64,000 nucleotides of DNA from Paraphoma chrysanthemicola (Eukaryota > Ascomycota > Dothideomycetes > Pleosporales > Phaeosphaeriaceae). The DNA is taken from contig JAGMWG010000004.1 in NCBI GenBank assembly GCA_020744225.1, positions 248,001-312,000 of the forward strand, given 5' to 3'. Below are positions 46,197 through 58,008 of this stretch, piece by piece. The translations under genes were made by a program, and so were the position numbers. Within the stretch, counting starts at the first letter, position 1. Each line of letters opens with the position of its first letter. Under the pieces are notes generated by a model that saw only the letters and a list, made by a program, of their open reading frames with translations, was not told where the DNA came from and did no database searches.

Positions 46197-48538
46197 ATGT
46201 CCACATTCAAGGGAATCATAGCCGGTTAGTTTCGCCAAGCGCTTTGATGTGAAGGCATTGACAGAGTGTAGAGTTTCCTCAAATTCGTGTCGACTACTTT
46301 AGACAGCAGCACGATCATAAGCCGCCACTGGCGTGCTTTCTCAGTCATGTACAGTGCGTTCTCATTCTGAATGCGAGCCATGATTACTTCGGCTGATCTT
46401 GCCACCAAGTTCCGATCACCTGACAGGACTCGAGTCTATTCGAGCGCCTTTCGTGTATTGCTCTGCTGCTACCCGAGAGGTAAGTCTGAAAAGCACGCCA
46501 CGCGGATCACGTCCAGATCAAGAATCTTTGTGTCCAAGTACCCTCCACCATTCTCGATGCTGATCAAAAGTCTTCATAGATCCTTTTACGTCTTGAGAAA
46601 TACCATTACCGGATCAACTTTGCCAAAGGCATCCTCGAGAGTCGCAATGTCACGTACGATCGCAGCATGCGCAAATTGGCAAAGCCACTACCACTGGATA
46701 CGCCAACAATGATCGAGCTTTCTCCGGGCAATTCTGTAAGGGTGACCCTCATCGACGCCAACCACTGCGTGGGCGCAGTCATGTTCCTCATCGAAGGTGA
46801 TGGCAAGGCGATCTTATACACGGGCGACATTCGCGCAGAAACGTGGTGGGTGAACTCACTTGTCCAGAATCCAATAATGCTCCCATACACATTTGAAAAT
46901 AGTCGATTGGACTGCGTATACTTGGATACTACATTTGCCACAAAAAGCCAACCATATCGGAATTTCCCTAGCAAAGCCGACGGTCTTCGTGAGCTTCTTG
47001 ATAAAGTCCGCGGATATCCTGACGATAGTGTTTTCTACTTCCATTCCTGGACATTTGGGTACGAGAACGTCTGGGTTGCGCTGTCCGCCTTCCTCAAGTC
47101 ACGAATACATCTCGACGACTATCGAGCGCGCATCTACGGCTCGCTATCAACACTAGACAAGAAGCAGCTGCGCGAGGTGGGTCTCAGCGTGCAATCTGAC
47201 AACAAGTCTCTCCGCGAATCCGGGCTAGAAATCCGTGAAGCACCTGCATTATGCGGCTTCCGAAACGGAAATCACATACAGCCAGGGTGCTTGACATCGC
47301 GCGAGAGCGTCCGCATACATAGCTGCGAACGCGGTATGGGCTGTGGTGTCATGGATCGCGACGTCAACGAGAAAATCGTACACATCATCCCCATCATCAC
47401 ACGCTCGAATGGCATCGAGATTGCTGAGCTGGGTGCTGGCGGCGGCAAAGGCGACTTGGATCAGAAAGAAGAGCTCGAGACCGGTGACGTTGCTGAGCTA
47501 GGCAAGCTAATGGAGCTATGTGCGAAGATGATCAGAGAGGAGAAACTGCTTTCGAAGGTACTTGCACTTTTACAGCAAACACTTGCCACCGGCGACGGCA
47601 TCCTTGATCTCGACACGAATCTCCAAAAAGCGGGTGAGAATAGCCAAGATGCGCTTTCGCTACAGTCCCTGGTATTGGCTTTGTCTTCGAACGCGTCGAA
47701 AGACTCGACAACAATCGAGACTCCACGCAACAAGACGATTCGCTTCCCGTACTCCCGGCACTCCTCCTACTCTGAGCTCTGCGAGCTGGTCGCGGCGTTC
47801 AAGCCCAAGGATGTGTTTCCCTGCACCGTAGACGAGGAATCTTGGACCCCAGAGATGAGCATGCAGAGCTTATTTGGCGAATTCTGTTCAGCGGATATCT
47901 TCCGGCATGATATCGAGATGATGGCACTCTATGAAGCCAGACTGCAACGAGAGGAACATCTGAAGAGGAGCAGACAAGAAACGCAGGAAGACACACAGAT
48001 CACCGAAGAAGAAATAGTGAGTCCCGTTACAACCAAGCGCGCAAGACCAGACGAAGACGAGGATGATGAAGAAGACTTCGCAACGCCGCAGGAGATGCTA
48101 GACGGCACAAAAGACAAGCCAATCGAAGTGGACGAAAACTCGATGCCAGCAACTACACCACCCCCGAATATCCAACCCATCCCAACACCCATACAACGTC
48201 AACCAGTCGATGCATCCTTCGAAAAGCCAGAAACACAAATCCGCTGCTCTCCATTCCCATCATCCCCTCGTTCCGCAAATACACATCTCTCGACCGCAAT
48301 CTCGACCTCACCACTTCCCCAGCCCATCTCGCCCACCAGGACTACAATCGATTTAACCAAATGTGGGACTCCACCATCATTACTTCCTCCTCATTCATCG
48401 ACAAGACCGCGCAGACCAAGAATGTCAAATACACGCCTCGCATACGAAGCTGCGATCGGTACACATTTGACGTGGGCGGATTACGGCGGGTTGACGTCAA
48501 CGCGTGGGAAGGAGGATAGGGAGGAGGAAGAATTGTGA
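46197..48538 (+). CDS. SNM1/Artemis-family DNA repair nuclease
   Basis: Four exons, 46197-46224, 46272-46353, 46410-46479 and 46580-48538 (introns 47, 56, 100 bp), give 712 residues. The three tiny 5' exons rebuild the metallo-beta-lactamase N-terminus: MSTFKGIIAEFPQIRVDYF, then LACFLSHVHSDHLTGLES, where H35-x-H37-x-D39-H40 is the metal motif. Later come DANHCVGAVMF (H122), the TGDIRAE block with its metal Asp, and the beta-CASP/DRMBL part with FPYSRHSSYSEL near 448-460. The C-terminal ~170 residues are acidic then Pro/Ser-rich and probably disordered. The family (Pso2/SNM1, Artemis) trims DNA ends or hairpins and repairs interstrand cross-links. Which subfamily this is cannot be settled from motifs alone. 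An apparent start at 46667 is mid-domain and not real. Confidence 0.9.
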
Positions 48539-48875
48539 TGAGGGACAAGGAGGATATTAATGTGATGATGGTTTTCTGCAGAGTTCAAGATGTATAAGAG
48601 AACAATTCAAAAAAAGGCGCGCGGGAATATATATTGCGTTGCATTTCTCGCTGTGGGCCGACCACATGGGCATGAATAGTCTGAAGCGATGCCCGCTTTC
48701 ATAATGAGGAAACACCATGTCAACGCCTGTCCATAATTCCTCGTTGGGAATATGCAAAGACGCTTACTCCACGCAAGAATATCGTACAACCCAGTCCAAT
48801 TCCTGGCCGTCCATCTCAGAACACCAAGCTCCGTTTTCCAATCCTAATTCCTCAACACTCTCTGCCTTGTCCCTA
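48539..48875. other. 337-bp convergent intergenic region
   Basis: Tail-to-tail spacer between the SNM1-family gene and ADA3. No feature beyond probable 3' UTRs. Confidence 0.5.
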
Positions 48876-50903
48876 CTATTCCTCCGCCTCGGTATTCCAA
48901 ATCTCCACCTCCCGATCCTCCAACTCGCGCATCTTGTCCTCGGGAAACACCGTCTCGCTCGGCAGACCCGTCTTTCCAAAATTGACCACGGGCCCAATCG
49001 TCTGGATCCACTGCTGTCTGCGTTCCATGAGTGTGCGGATCGGTTCGCCAACACCTGGTCGTCCAAGTCCGGCATTCGGAGCTGGATGTGATCCGCCGCC
49101 CGCACCGCCGGGACGCTTGTTCTGCTTCTTACCCTTGCCAATGTTGCGATTCCGCTTAAGATACGCAGCGTTGAGCTGGTTGTCCAGGTCGTCAGCAATG
49201 GTGTTGTACTCTTGTTGCGCGATGCGTTCTTCGGTGAGTTCGAGAAGGCGGCGCTTGCGAGTGCCGTTGATGATGGACTGTTTGCGGAGTTCCTCTTGAA
49301 GGAAGCGGAGGCGCTGAGCAACTTCGTCGTCGAAATGAGAGTCGTAGGCTGCAGTTTCGGCGTCGGCTTCGGAGAACAGGCCGTAGTGCTTGAGCTCCAT
49401 GAGTACGCGGTCTTCGAGCCCGGCGTAGTCGGCGCGACCGTTCGTCGGAGGCGCCTTCCAGCCTGGTTGTTGGAAGTCGGGGAGCTGTGATGCTGCCGCG
49501 ATTGAGTTGCTGTTTACTGAGTCCGTTGTTGCACCGGCGCCCTCGTCGATGTCCATAGCATCGCCGTTGACGCCGTTGGTGTCGTTGGATGTATTGTGGT
49601 TGCCGCGACCTTCGGGGCGTAGTACTGATATCAGTCTTGCCAGCAGCGGCCCCGTTGATACTTGGTCAGTTTCTAGAACATCGTCAGAAATGTCCTCAGC
49701 AGCACCGCGTGGAACATTCGGCGAGGGTCGTTGGTCGTTGGAATCTATGTGCATGGCACCATCTTCTTCTGCCCAAATCTCTTTGTAGTGCCTATTGCCC
49801 CGCCTTGGGAGAATGAACGGTGCTGTTCTGTCGCCTCGCTCCTTAAGGAATGCGACGTCTTCCTCCGTCAACGGTCTTATGTAGGGCTCGACGTAGTTAG
49901 CGAAGACTCCGGCATTGACCTGCGTCGCTGGCTTAGCATTAGAAAAGTCCTTGCTCGGCGGTGAGCCGGCTGTGCGGTCACGTAGATCTGACGGAGGGAA
50001 CTCGGTGACACAGTATATCTCCTTGCGTTCCTCGATCGACATGCCTGGTGTGACATCGCGTATGTGGTATACGGTCGGGTCGTCGAACTTGGCAGGGTCT
50101 GGGCCAAATGTTTGGAACTGCGGTATTGCGGGTGCCGGCGCTGGTTGATGTGATACGTCGGAGCCGCTGGGCGAGGGTGCGTCTGCTGCACCGGCACCGC
50201 CTGCAGACAGCGGGGCTTGTGATATGGGCGAGGACATGGCGGACGAGTTGTCTGGGGGTTTCGTTAGCAAGCTCTTAACCATGTCGTTGTCCAGTGCGCA
50301 GTGTGGTAGTGGGGTGGGTGTTGCTGCTCTTGGTCTCCCAAAATGAAGGTGGCGTTCTCAAGGTGGAGCGCGAGAGTATGGTTGTCTCCTTCACGCACCT
50401 TTGTGTACATCGACGCCGTCCTGCCTAGTCACGCCGTGGGCGCCAGTGGTGGGCGGGTGCTTCCCGTCCTCGTCGTGCTTCTTGACGACCTTCTTCAGTT
50501 TGTGTTTGCGCTCGCGGTCGTCGGGGTCCTTCTCCTTCTCTCTTTCACGCGGCGCGCGGTTCTTTCTAAGATGCTGCAGCTCTCGTAGCGCGCCTTCCGA
50601 GTGTGTGCACCGCGTCTCGACATTCTTCAGGACGGTCGACTCGATCTTCTCGCGCATGGCAAGCAACTTGTTCCCCGACGGTATTGAGTTGCTCGCACTC
50701 CCTGTGTCCAGAATCTCTTCTACGGTCACTTCGCATCTTTTTAGGTAGGAGCCCAGCGGCTTGTTGAAGTATGACGATGAAGTCGCAGGCTCGACGGAAG
50801 AGCGCACATTGGGCATGGGCGTTGTGTTCCGGCTCCGTGGCGCGGCGGACGGCTTGGAGCCGGGCTTCGCCTTGCCCTTGCTGCTCACGTTGGAGGGAGC
50901 CAT
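48876..50903 (-). CDS. ADA3: SAGA/ADA histone acetyltransferase subunit Ada3 (Ngg1)
   Basis: Ada3 links Gcn5 and Ada2 in the SAGA and ADA complexes and is needed for nucleosome acetylation. Exons 50903-50399 and 50251-48876, with a 147-bp intron (GTGCGT...CCCCAG, GCTAAC branch), encode 626 residues. The N-terminal part has a helical region (SYLKRCEVTVEEILDTG) and basic KKVVKKHDED with GAHGVTRQDGVDVHK before the intron. After it come FGPDPAKFDDPTVYHIRDV and FANYVEPYIRPLTEEDVAFL. The C-terminal Ada3 domain (about 460-600) contains LRFLQEELRKQSIINGTRKR and the LEDREVEIWNTEAEE end. The intron is long for this window, and a second small intron cannot be excluded. Start ATG at 50903. Confidence 0.92.
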
Positions 50904-51603
50904 GGCGGGCGTGTGGGCGTGAGGCGCGACGGAATGTTTGGGGTATGCGGGGAAGACGCGCCTCCGGACGCAGGGTGCCTCAGATGGCGGCGCTTCTATG
51001 GACGAGATGGATGATGGCGGCGCGTGCTTTGGAAGTGTAGAGGGTGGCGTCGGCGGTGGGTGCAGATACGCAAATGTTGACGAATGAAGGTTGGTGGTCC
51101 TCAGGCCTCAGCAGCTGCACTCGTCTGGCTCGGGCGCTGCAGCTCACGTCGCCAAGCAGCCATCATCATACCTTGTGTCACTCCCTGAGCGGTGGAGAGC
51201 AACGGTCAGCATGCACGTGAGTCTCTCAACAATACACATTGAATCTAACACGGAGAATGCACATAAGCCTTAGATATTCTCCTCGTCCAGCTTACCTCTC
51301 TCGGTGGTGCAATCAGACGTGCGACAGGCAAATAAGCTTTAGCTAAGCTTTCTGCACGCTCGGGCGCGTCGAGATCCGGATGGCGCGGGTGGTTCGGCGA
51401 CGAGCCCCAGTCGCCCCTCCAGCCATCGTCAACCACCCATTGTCTCATCCCCATCCACCGCTCTCACCCACCTGTTCATCGACCCTCCTTACCACTCACA
51501 CGTGCATTGCGATAGTCTGCGCTCGTTCTGCGGTCCCAGCATGAGTTGTTGCAGTCACAGCCAAAGTCGCGTGGCCCCTGTGTAATCCATCAGTGCGCTC
51601 AAG
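50904..51603. other. 700-bp divergent promoter region
   Basis: Between ADA3 and the RING-finger gene. It may contain an unrecognised first exon of the RING gene, whose signal peptide I could not locate. No TATA box is obvious. Confidence 0.4.
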
Positions 51604-53345
51604 ATGAGTACGTCACCCACTCAGCTGAGAGCCAGAGCCAGAGCAGCTCGCTGACAGTGTGTCGCACAGCTGCCCAACGCATTGGCATCTTCACCATCGA
51701 CTTCCCCGACCCTTACGCCATCAACTACGACAACAACAAGTTCGTCACCCTCAACGACTCCATCTCCTTCCAGTACCGTATTCTCGGCAACATCCAAACT
51801 CTGTCCACCAAAGGCGTCGATGCCGGCACCGACCCATATGGCATCCTCTACGTGCCCGACCTGCACTCAGATGGTTGCAAGAGCCAGGAGCAGAACTACG
51901 TGGACGGAAACGTGACGCGGCTGGCCAATTTGCCCCCGGGCAAGAACTACGCCCTCATCGCCATCGCGCCTTGGTACTCGCCACAATGTATGATCGAGTA
52001 CTTCACATCAGCCCGCACCGCTCCCACGAAGGGAATCTTCGTCTTTCAGCCTGGCCAAGGCAATGCGAAGCCGCCTGTACTCAACGATGCGTCGTGGAAT
52101 CTGCAGGACGGAGGTAGCTGGCAAAGCGCAAATACATTCCCGACATATGCGCTATCATCAACCTCGGGCGGCGTCATTGTGGATGCGATGAAAGATTACT
52201 CTGGCAACCTCACCAACGTCCCATTCGGTCCGCAACTGGCAGAAGTCTTCGACCGTACAGATTATGTGCGCCTCTGGGCCACCGTCGACACAGACTCGGG
52301 TGGTCAACTACCAAGCTTATGGGTCTTCCTTGTCATTGTCCTGGCCATTCTCATCGTTGCCGTCAGCTGCACATCTGTGGCTATGCATATTATCCAGCGG
52401 AGGCGACGGAACGACCTTCATCGTCGTGTGCTTGAAGGGGAGGTCGATCTCGAAGCCCTCGGGGTGAAACGGTTGACCGTTTCACAGCAGACACTGGACA
52501 AGCTCCCTATCTACACTTATTCCGCCGGTCCAAAGGATCCCGAGAAGTCGTTGCCGCAGGCACCTGCCCCCACAGTCAGTCATGCGTCTGCATCTGTCGA
52601 TGCGGAAACGGGAGCCAAAGTGTCGCCGCTTGTTCGTCGATCATCCGTTCCAGCTTCAGTAGGCACGTCGGCAACCACGTTAAGCCAGCCAACTTGCCCA
52701 ATCTGCTTGGATGACTTTGAAGATGGCGAGACACAAGTGCGGGAACTGCCGTGTCGCCACATCTTCCATCCTGACTGCATCGATACTTTCCTCCTCAGAA
52801 ACTCCTCACTTTGCCCTATGTGCAAGCAGAGCGTTTTGCCTAGCGGCGTTTGCCCTGTTCCCATCACAAACATAATGGTGCGGCGAGAGCGTCACATTGC
52901 ACGCATGCGTGCGCGAGGAACACAATCCACTGACGCTGTGGCCGGTGCCACTCAAGTGAATTCTTCTTCGCCTAATCCGTCATCTCCGCCGAGTGCATTT
53001 GGCTCGCTCGGCAGAGGCTGGAGGGCAGGGACATCCGCTGGTCGTCGCATTTTCAGCGCTCCTGAAAGAGCGCGACCGGGACCGTCAGACATCGAGATGG
53101 CCAACAGCAGCACTGTGCCGCCACCAGTAACAAATGCTGCCACAACAGAGAATTCCAGTACGACCACGCCTGCACAACCCAATCCTCAGGATTGCGTGCC
53201 GCCACAAAACCGGCGAGAATGGGCTCGACAACGAGCGCTGCAACTACTGGGCAATCGACCTGTGCCTGCGAGTGACATTGCAGAGGTGGATGACAGGCCC
53301 CGGTGGCGGCGTGCTGTAAATAAAGTGTTTCCAGGGTTTCGGTGA
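51604..53345 (+). CDS. Membrane RING-H2 ubiquitin ligase with PA-like lumenal domain
   Basis: The model joins 51604-51607 to 51658-53345 (50-bp intron GTACGT...CTGACAG) for 563 residues. The 5' end is tentative: no ATG lies in the main frame, and the protein has no visible signal peptide, so an upstream exon may exist. Residues ~5-215 form an extracytosolic region with N-glycosylation-like NVT/NLT sites and cysteines, similar to protease-associated domains. One membrane helix follows (SLWVFLVIVLAILIVAVSC). The cytosolic part has a RING-H2 finger, CPICLDDF through CRHIFHPDC to CPMCK, with C3H2C3 spacing, then a long Ser/Pro/Thr-rich tail. This is the PA-TM-RING layout of GRAIL/RNF13-type ligases, which sort membrane proteins in endosomes or Golgi. 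Substrates are unknown. Confidence 0.8.
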
Positions 53346-54101
53346 TTTCTTACTCTTTTCAAATGATACCGCATCTTAGGGCAACGGCATTCTCTGGCGC
53401 ATCTGTACATCTACGACACTCCTTTAGCGTATAGCCGGGCGTTGGGAAGTTTGCAATTTCTGGCCACTGTACAGCGACGCAATTTCTAATTTTCTAACGA
53501 TAATCACATCATGTTACCCTCCTTCATACTAGATGCCTTGGTGATTTTCAAACTTCGCGAGTTTTAAAGTTAGGTTACAAGCAACCGCGCCACAGGGATA
53601 AGCGTTCGGCTCTTTCTAAAGAGGAATCCTTCCTGGCCATCTTCGGCAATACTTCCTCAACCTCACTAAACGCGTCACATTCCAAACCCCCACCGGCCCC
53701 TTCGCAGCAACAATACCCCGGGCGGAAAACGCAGGTTCGTGAAGTCTGGATCTTTCTCGGATAATTTTGAGGATGCGCTACTCGATCCAGCGTAGTGCGG
53801 CGGACTTGCACGTCTCCGATTCGTGGGTTATTGGCCCTACGGCCTTGGTGGGGCTCAAACATGGCGGAGTGACGCTTCCACTCCAAAGGGTCCACGATAG
53901 TCGCGCGCACGCCAATTGCCCCGCGCTACGCGATGCGGAAGGTCCGAGGAACAGCAGCTGATGCTTTAGGCTTTTTTACGTGTGTTTACTGGGCTTGTTG
54001 ATTTGGTTTCTTTTTTTTCCCTTCAGTTGTCCTCATCTTCTCTTCATCTCTTTTCGCGCTGCTTCATACTTTGCGGTCGTTCGCTACCAGCAAGTTTCAA
54101 G
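53346..54101. other. 756-bp intergenic region
   Basis: Contains the RING gene 3' UTR and the arabinitol dehydrogenase promoter. A pyrimidine-rich tract (53995-54060) precedes the ATG at 54102, as is common in fungal promoters. No gene recognised. Confidence 0.5.
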
Positions 54102-55271
54102 ATGAGTACCACAACAGTGACTGAAGTCAAGCCATCCAAGGCGAACATCGGCGTGTACACGAACCCGGCGCACGAGCTATGGATCGCAGAAGCAGAGCCA
54201 AGCTTGGAGGAAGTGCAGAAGGGCGGGGATTTGAAGCCAGGAGAGGTGTTGTTGAATGTCAAGAGCACAGGAATCTGCGGATCTGATATTCACTTCTGGC
54301 ATGCGGTAAGGCGCCAAATCTCCCAACCCTCCAGAAACACCGGGAATTAACTTCCACAGGGCTGCATCGGCCCCATGATTGTAGAAGACACACATGTCCT
54401 CGGCCACGAATCTGCCGGCACAGTCCTCGCCGTTCACCCATCCGTCACCTCTCTCAAAGCAGGCGACCGCGTCGCCATCGAGCCCAACATCATCTGCCAC
54501 GAATGCGAGCCCTGTCTCACAGGCCGCTACAACGGCTGCGAGCGCGTGCAATTCCTCTCTACACCACCCGTCACTGGCCTGTTGCGCAGATACCTCAAAC
54601 ACCCCGCCATGTGGTGCCACAAGCTCCCAGACAACCTCACTTTCGAAGACGGCGCCATGCTCGAGCCACTCTCCGTCGCACTCGCCGGCATGGACCGCGC
54701 AAACGTGCGTCTCGGCGACCCCGTCGTCGTATGTGGCGCAGGCCCAATCGGTCTCATCACACTCCTATGCTGCAAAGCCGCGGGCGCCGCACCCCTCGTC
54801 ATAACCGACATCGACGAAGGCCGGCTGAAATTCGCAAAAGACCTCGTTCCCAGCGTCTTGACGCACAAAGTCGAATTCAGCCACACTCCCGAGGACTTTG
54901 CGTCCAAGATTACGGATCTGATGGACGGCGTCGAGCCCGCCATCGCTATGGAATGCACGGGCGTCGAGTCGAGCATTGCGTCTGCGATCCAGGCCGTGAA
55001 ATTCGGCGGCAAAGTCTTTGTCATTGGCGTGGGCAAGAATGAAATGAAGATCCCATTCATGCGCCTAAGTACGCGCGAGGTGGATCTGCAGTTCCAGTAC
55101 AGATATTGCAATACATGGCCCAAGGCGATTCGGTTGGTCAAGAGCGGCGTGATTGAGCTGAAAAGGTTGGTCACGCATAGGTTCCAGCTCGAGGATGCGG
55201 TCAAGGCGTTTGAGACGGCGGCGGATGTCAAGAGTGGGGCTATTAAGGTGCAGATTCAGAGTTTGGATTAG
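54102..55271 (+). CDS. L-arabinitol 4-dehydrogenase
   Basis: This NAD-linked zinc dehydrogenase oxidises L-arabinitol to L-xylulose in fungal L-arabinose breakdown. Exons 54102-54305 and 54360-55271 (54-bp intron, phase 0) give 371 residues. The join rebuilds the conserved SDIHFWHAGCIGPMIVE stretch. Catalytic zinc ligands are Cys in GICGSD and His/Glu in the GHESAG motif, with Glu in MLEPLSVALAG nearby. Structural zinc cysteines are in CHECEPCLTGRYNGC. The cofactor motif is CGAGPIGLITLL, followed by an Asp-rich turn (ITDIDEGR) that favours NAD over NADP. FQYRYCNTWP is typical of polyol dehydrogenases. The close relative xylitol dehydrogenase is the main alternative, but the WCHK and GCIGP blocks fit arabinitol dehydrogenase better. 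Pentose inducers and the XlnR/AraR factors are the expected regulators, not shown here. Confidence 0.88.
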
Positions 55272-55951
55272 ATGGATGTGTGCATGAATGAAGTTGTTGT
55301 AATGCTTTACATTTTCGGGCGTTTGTAGATGTTGAAATTGCATATGAGTTATGAGTTATGAGATATGTTGATTTTTCTTTTCCTTTCCTGCCATGTCCGC
55401 GCCTTTTGGTCTAGATGGTGGAGGGGAACATAAGACCAATGCTAGACAACAAGTCTGATCATTGTAGCAACAAAAAGGAAGTCGGAACTTATTCTGCTGG
55501 TTTCTGCTTGTGCACTAGCCTCTTGATAATTGGTGTTGCGAGACATGACGCTTTTCGTGATTCGCATGTTGATGTTCAGCCTTGTGCATCGAGCCGCGGT
55601 GGTTGTTGTTGCATGCGAGCTGATCTGCGTCGGTCAATCAGATGACGCTCTTAGCGAGGTGTGTATGCATGTAAGCTTCCACAATTTGCTTTTCGGTATG
55701 GTGGCTAACAGGGTAGTCGGATTGGTGCGGATATGGGAACCAAGACATGGTCTTGCGAGTGGCGTTTTTGATTGGGCTGCACGCGATGGAAAGGACCTGT
55801 GGTATGGGGTCGGAAAGAGAGGCATAAGAGTCTCTAGGTAGTCTGGTGGGTGCCATTATTGTTATACTGATCCCGTGGACATAACTTATATCTCTTCCAT
55901 TTCCATCATATCTCGAAAGAATTGGTTTGAGGTCTTTCTTAGGTTGTCCTG
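55272..55951. other. 680-bp intergenic region
   Basis: Includes the dehydrogenase 3' UTR, with a GAGTTAT repeat near 55345-55365. Nothing else recognised. Confidence 0.5.
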
Positions 55952-57369
55952 ATGGCTACTGGTGCCGGAAATGAGACCAAACTTTGGGGGGAGCGACAGA
56001 TCTTCTTGCGAGATGCTAAAGGGCTTGAACAAGATTTTCAAAACATTGAGTTTTTCAGCGTCACCATCCCGTTGCTCGCAGAGCATTTCCAGCGAAGAGC
56101 GCTTTCGAAGCTCCAGCGTCAAGACCCTTGGCTTACCACATTCGTAACCTCGGAGCCAGACTTCGTAGAGGCACGGAAGGAGTTTTTGGTGAACGGGAGC
56201 AATTGCACCACCATTTTGGAACAGTTTGCTAAGCTGATACGCATAGCTGAAGGCAATGACCACCTGATCTTCTACGAGACTACCGAGCCGACATACACGC
56301 CGTTCATATCGCGCCTTGACGATGTTCGTCGTGAGCATGAGTCCAGAGCTATACGTAGTACTGGAGATGATGATGATGTCGAAGAGATCTCAGGACTCAA
56401 AGAAGCCATGAAGAAAATGGTAGGAAGGGGCGATCAGCATCCGTTCTATCAAGAAGCCGGGGCAGCCTTACTGAGGCATAAACATCAGACTGTAACACCC
56501 AATTTCTCACGAAGGTAATTTCTCCCTTCGATAATTTAGCCAATCGTCTGGGACATGATGGAAGAGAGTAAGAAATGACACTTTTCAGGGCTTGGCACGA
56601 TATGTGTATCACCGCAGCGGAACCTCTGCTGGACCGTGATAACGAGCGCCTGGATAGGCTTGAATTGGCCAGACGTCTCCCAAATTTCTTGTTTGAAATT
56701 ATGAAACAATTCGATATAGGCCTCGCGTTGTCTTCACCGTGGTACTTGCTCAAGGCGAACTTCCGTGATTTCGCGCACTACATCGGCTGTCCCAAGGCTC
56801 ACGATGCGCCCGAGGACAACGTTGCAGCAATGCGACTCTTCAATTCGACGCAGATGCCGTTCTTCCAGAAGCTGCAAAACGACCTCGAAGACCAGAAAAG
56901 GATCAACAACAAGCAGCAAGAAATCATCACGGCTCTGGTCTTTCGCCATCTCACTGAAAGTCTGCCGCCGCAGCAGTATAAGGGACATAAGGACTCGACG
57001 AAGCGCTGGCAGGCCTTTTGGACCGACGCGACCATCAAAGAGAACCAGGACCAGGCGCTCAACACGCATCCACCGACGCACGTGCACAACTACTTTAGCG
57101 GAACCAAGCGCGTTGTAGGCGCCAATGGTCAAATTACGGACAAGTCGCAAGAGGGGATGAAGGGAAACTTGTATCGGGCTGGAGAAGAGCTGTTTGGTAC
57201 CCTGAGCACGAACATACACAAGTACGGCAAAGGGGGGAGTAAAGATGTGTATGTCGTCGCCGATGATCATTGGGGAGAGACTGTGAGAGAGTTGCTTCGG
57301 GCATTTGTGCCGGTCCATTTCAAGGATGGGGAGGTTGACTGGGATATGGAAAGAACAAGGTTTATCTAA
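55952..57369 (+). CDS. Protein of unknown function (447 aa)
   Basis: Exons 55952-56514 and 56589-57369 (74-bp intron, phase 2) encode 447 residues. I do not recognise it. The protein is helix-rich and charged: QIFLRDAKGLEQDFQNIEFF at the N-terminus, an acidic DDDDVEEISG stretch near residue 145, AWHDMCITAAEPLLDRDNER right after the splice, and an Arg/Glu-rich coiled-coil-like part (LQNDLEDQKRINNKQQEI). The C-terminus (YVVADDHWGETVRELLRAF) looks folded. No signal peptide, membrane segment or catalytic motif is seen. It is probably a lineage-restricted intracellular protein; continuous frame and good splice sites argue it is expressed rather than decayed. Confidence 0.65.
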
Positions 57370-58008
57370 GGTGTACATGTTGGTGGAGGTTGAAAGGTTA
57401 GCTTGGGGCGAGGATCGAATGATGATTAGTTGAGTCTGGCGTGATTGGGTGCTTCGTCAAGGCAATTTCGCCCATGCGAGCTTTTCTTCATGCTTCTTTC
57501 TTTCAACGACCAAATATCGCAACACGAGGAACAAGCTTAAGAAAATTATGTGTTGTTTCATAGACTTTGCCTTGAAGTCGAAAGATTTAGCATGCAGGCT
57601 CGTAGATGACCATCGCTTCCTAATTTGCATGACTACTAATCCTTATAGCAGAGTGCAGGCGGCACATTTTTGTGAAGGGTCAGGAATGTCAAATCACGGA
57701 AAGGGGGATTTGATCAATTCAGCACTAGATTGCTACAATTTGGACAAAGTTCACGACTTCACAGCATCGTTGTCGGTATATCTTGAGTTCATTCGTAAGT
57801 CGTTCCCATTCTCGCGAGGCGCCAGGAACTAAGTATTCCCAGCACCCCATAGCAGGTCAAAGCCTGCCGATCTCAACAGTGGCCTTCGCCTTGACTACAT
57901 GCGACGACTACGAAAAACAGGTCTTGGCAGAAATACGTCTGCCTCTTGGTAACCAACCATTTGCTGCCAATTACCGCCATCGATTTATGCCTCAGAGCGA
58001 CCCGGGGC
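57370..58008. other. 639-bp convergent intergenic region
   Basis: Spacer between two convergent genes of unknown function. A 127-codon frame from 57449 lacks any supporting feature and is not annotated. Confidence 0.45.

Noticed and set aside
46371..46712. Separate 113-codon ORF upstream of the SNM1 gene
   Set aside because: It is an out-of-frame reading of intron 2-4 sequence; the true small exons are 46197-46224, 46272-46353 and 46410-46479.
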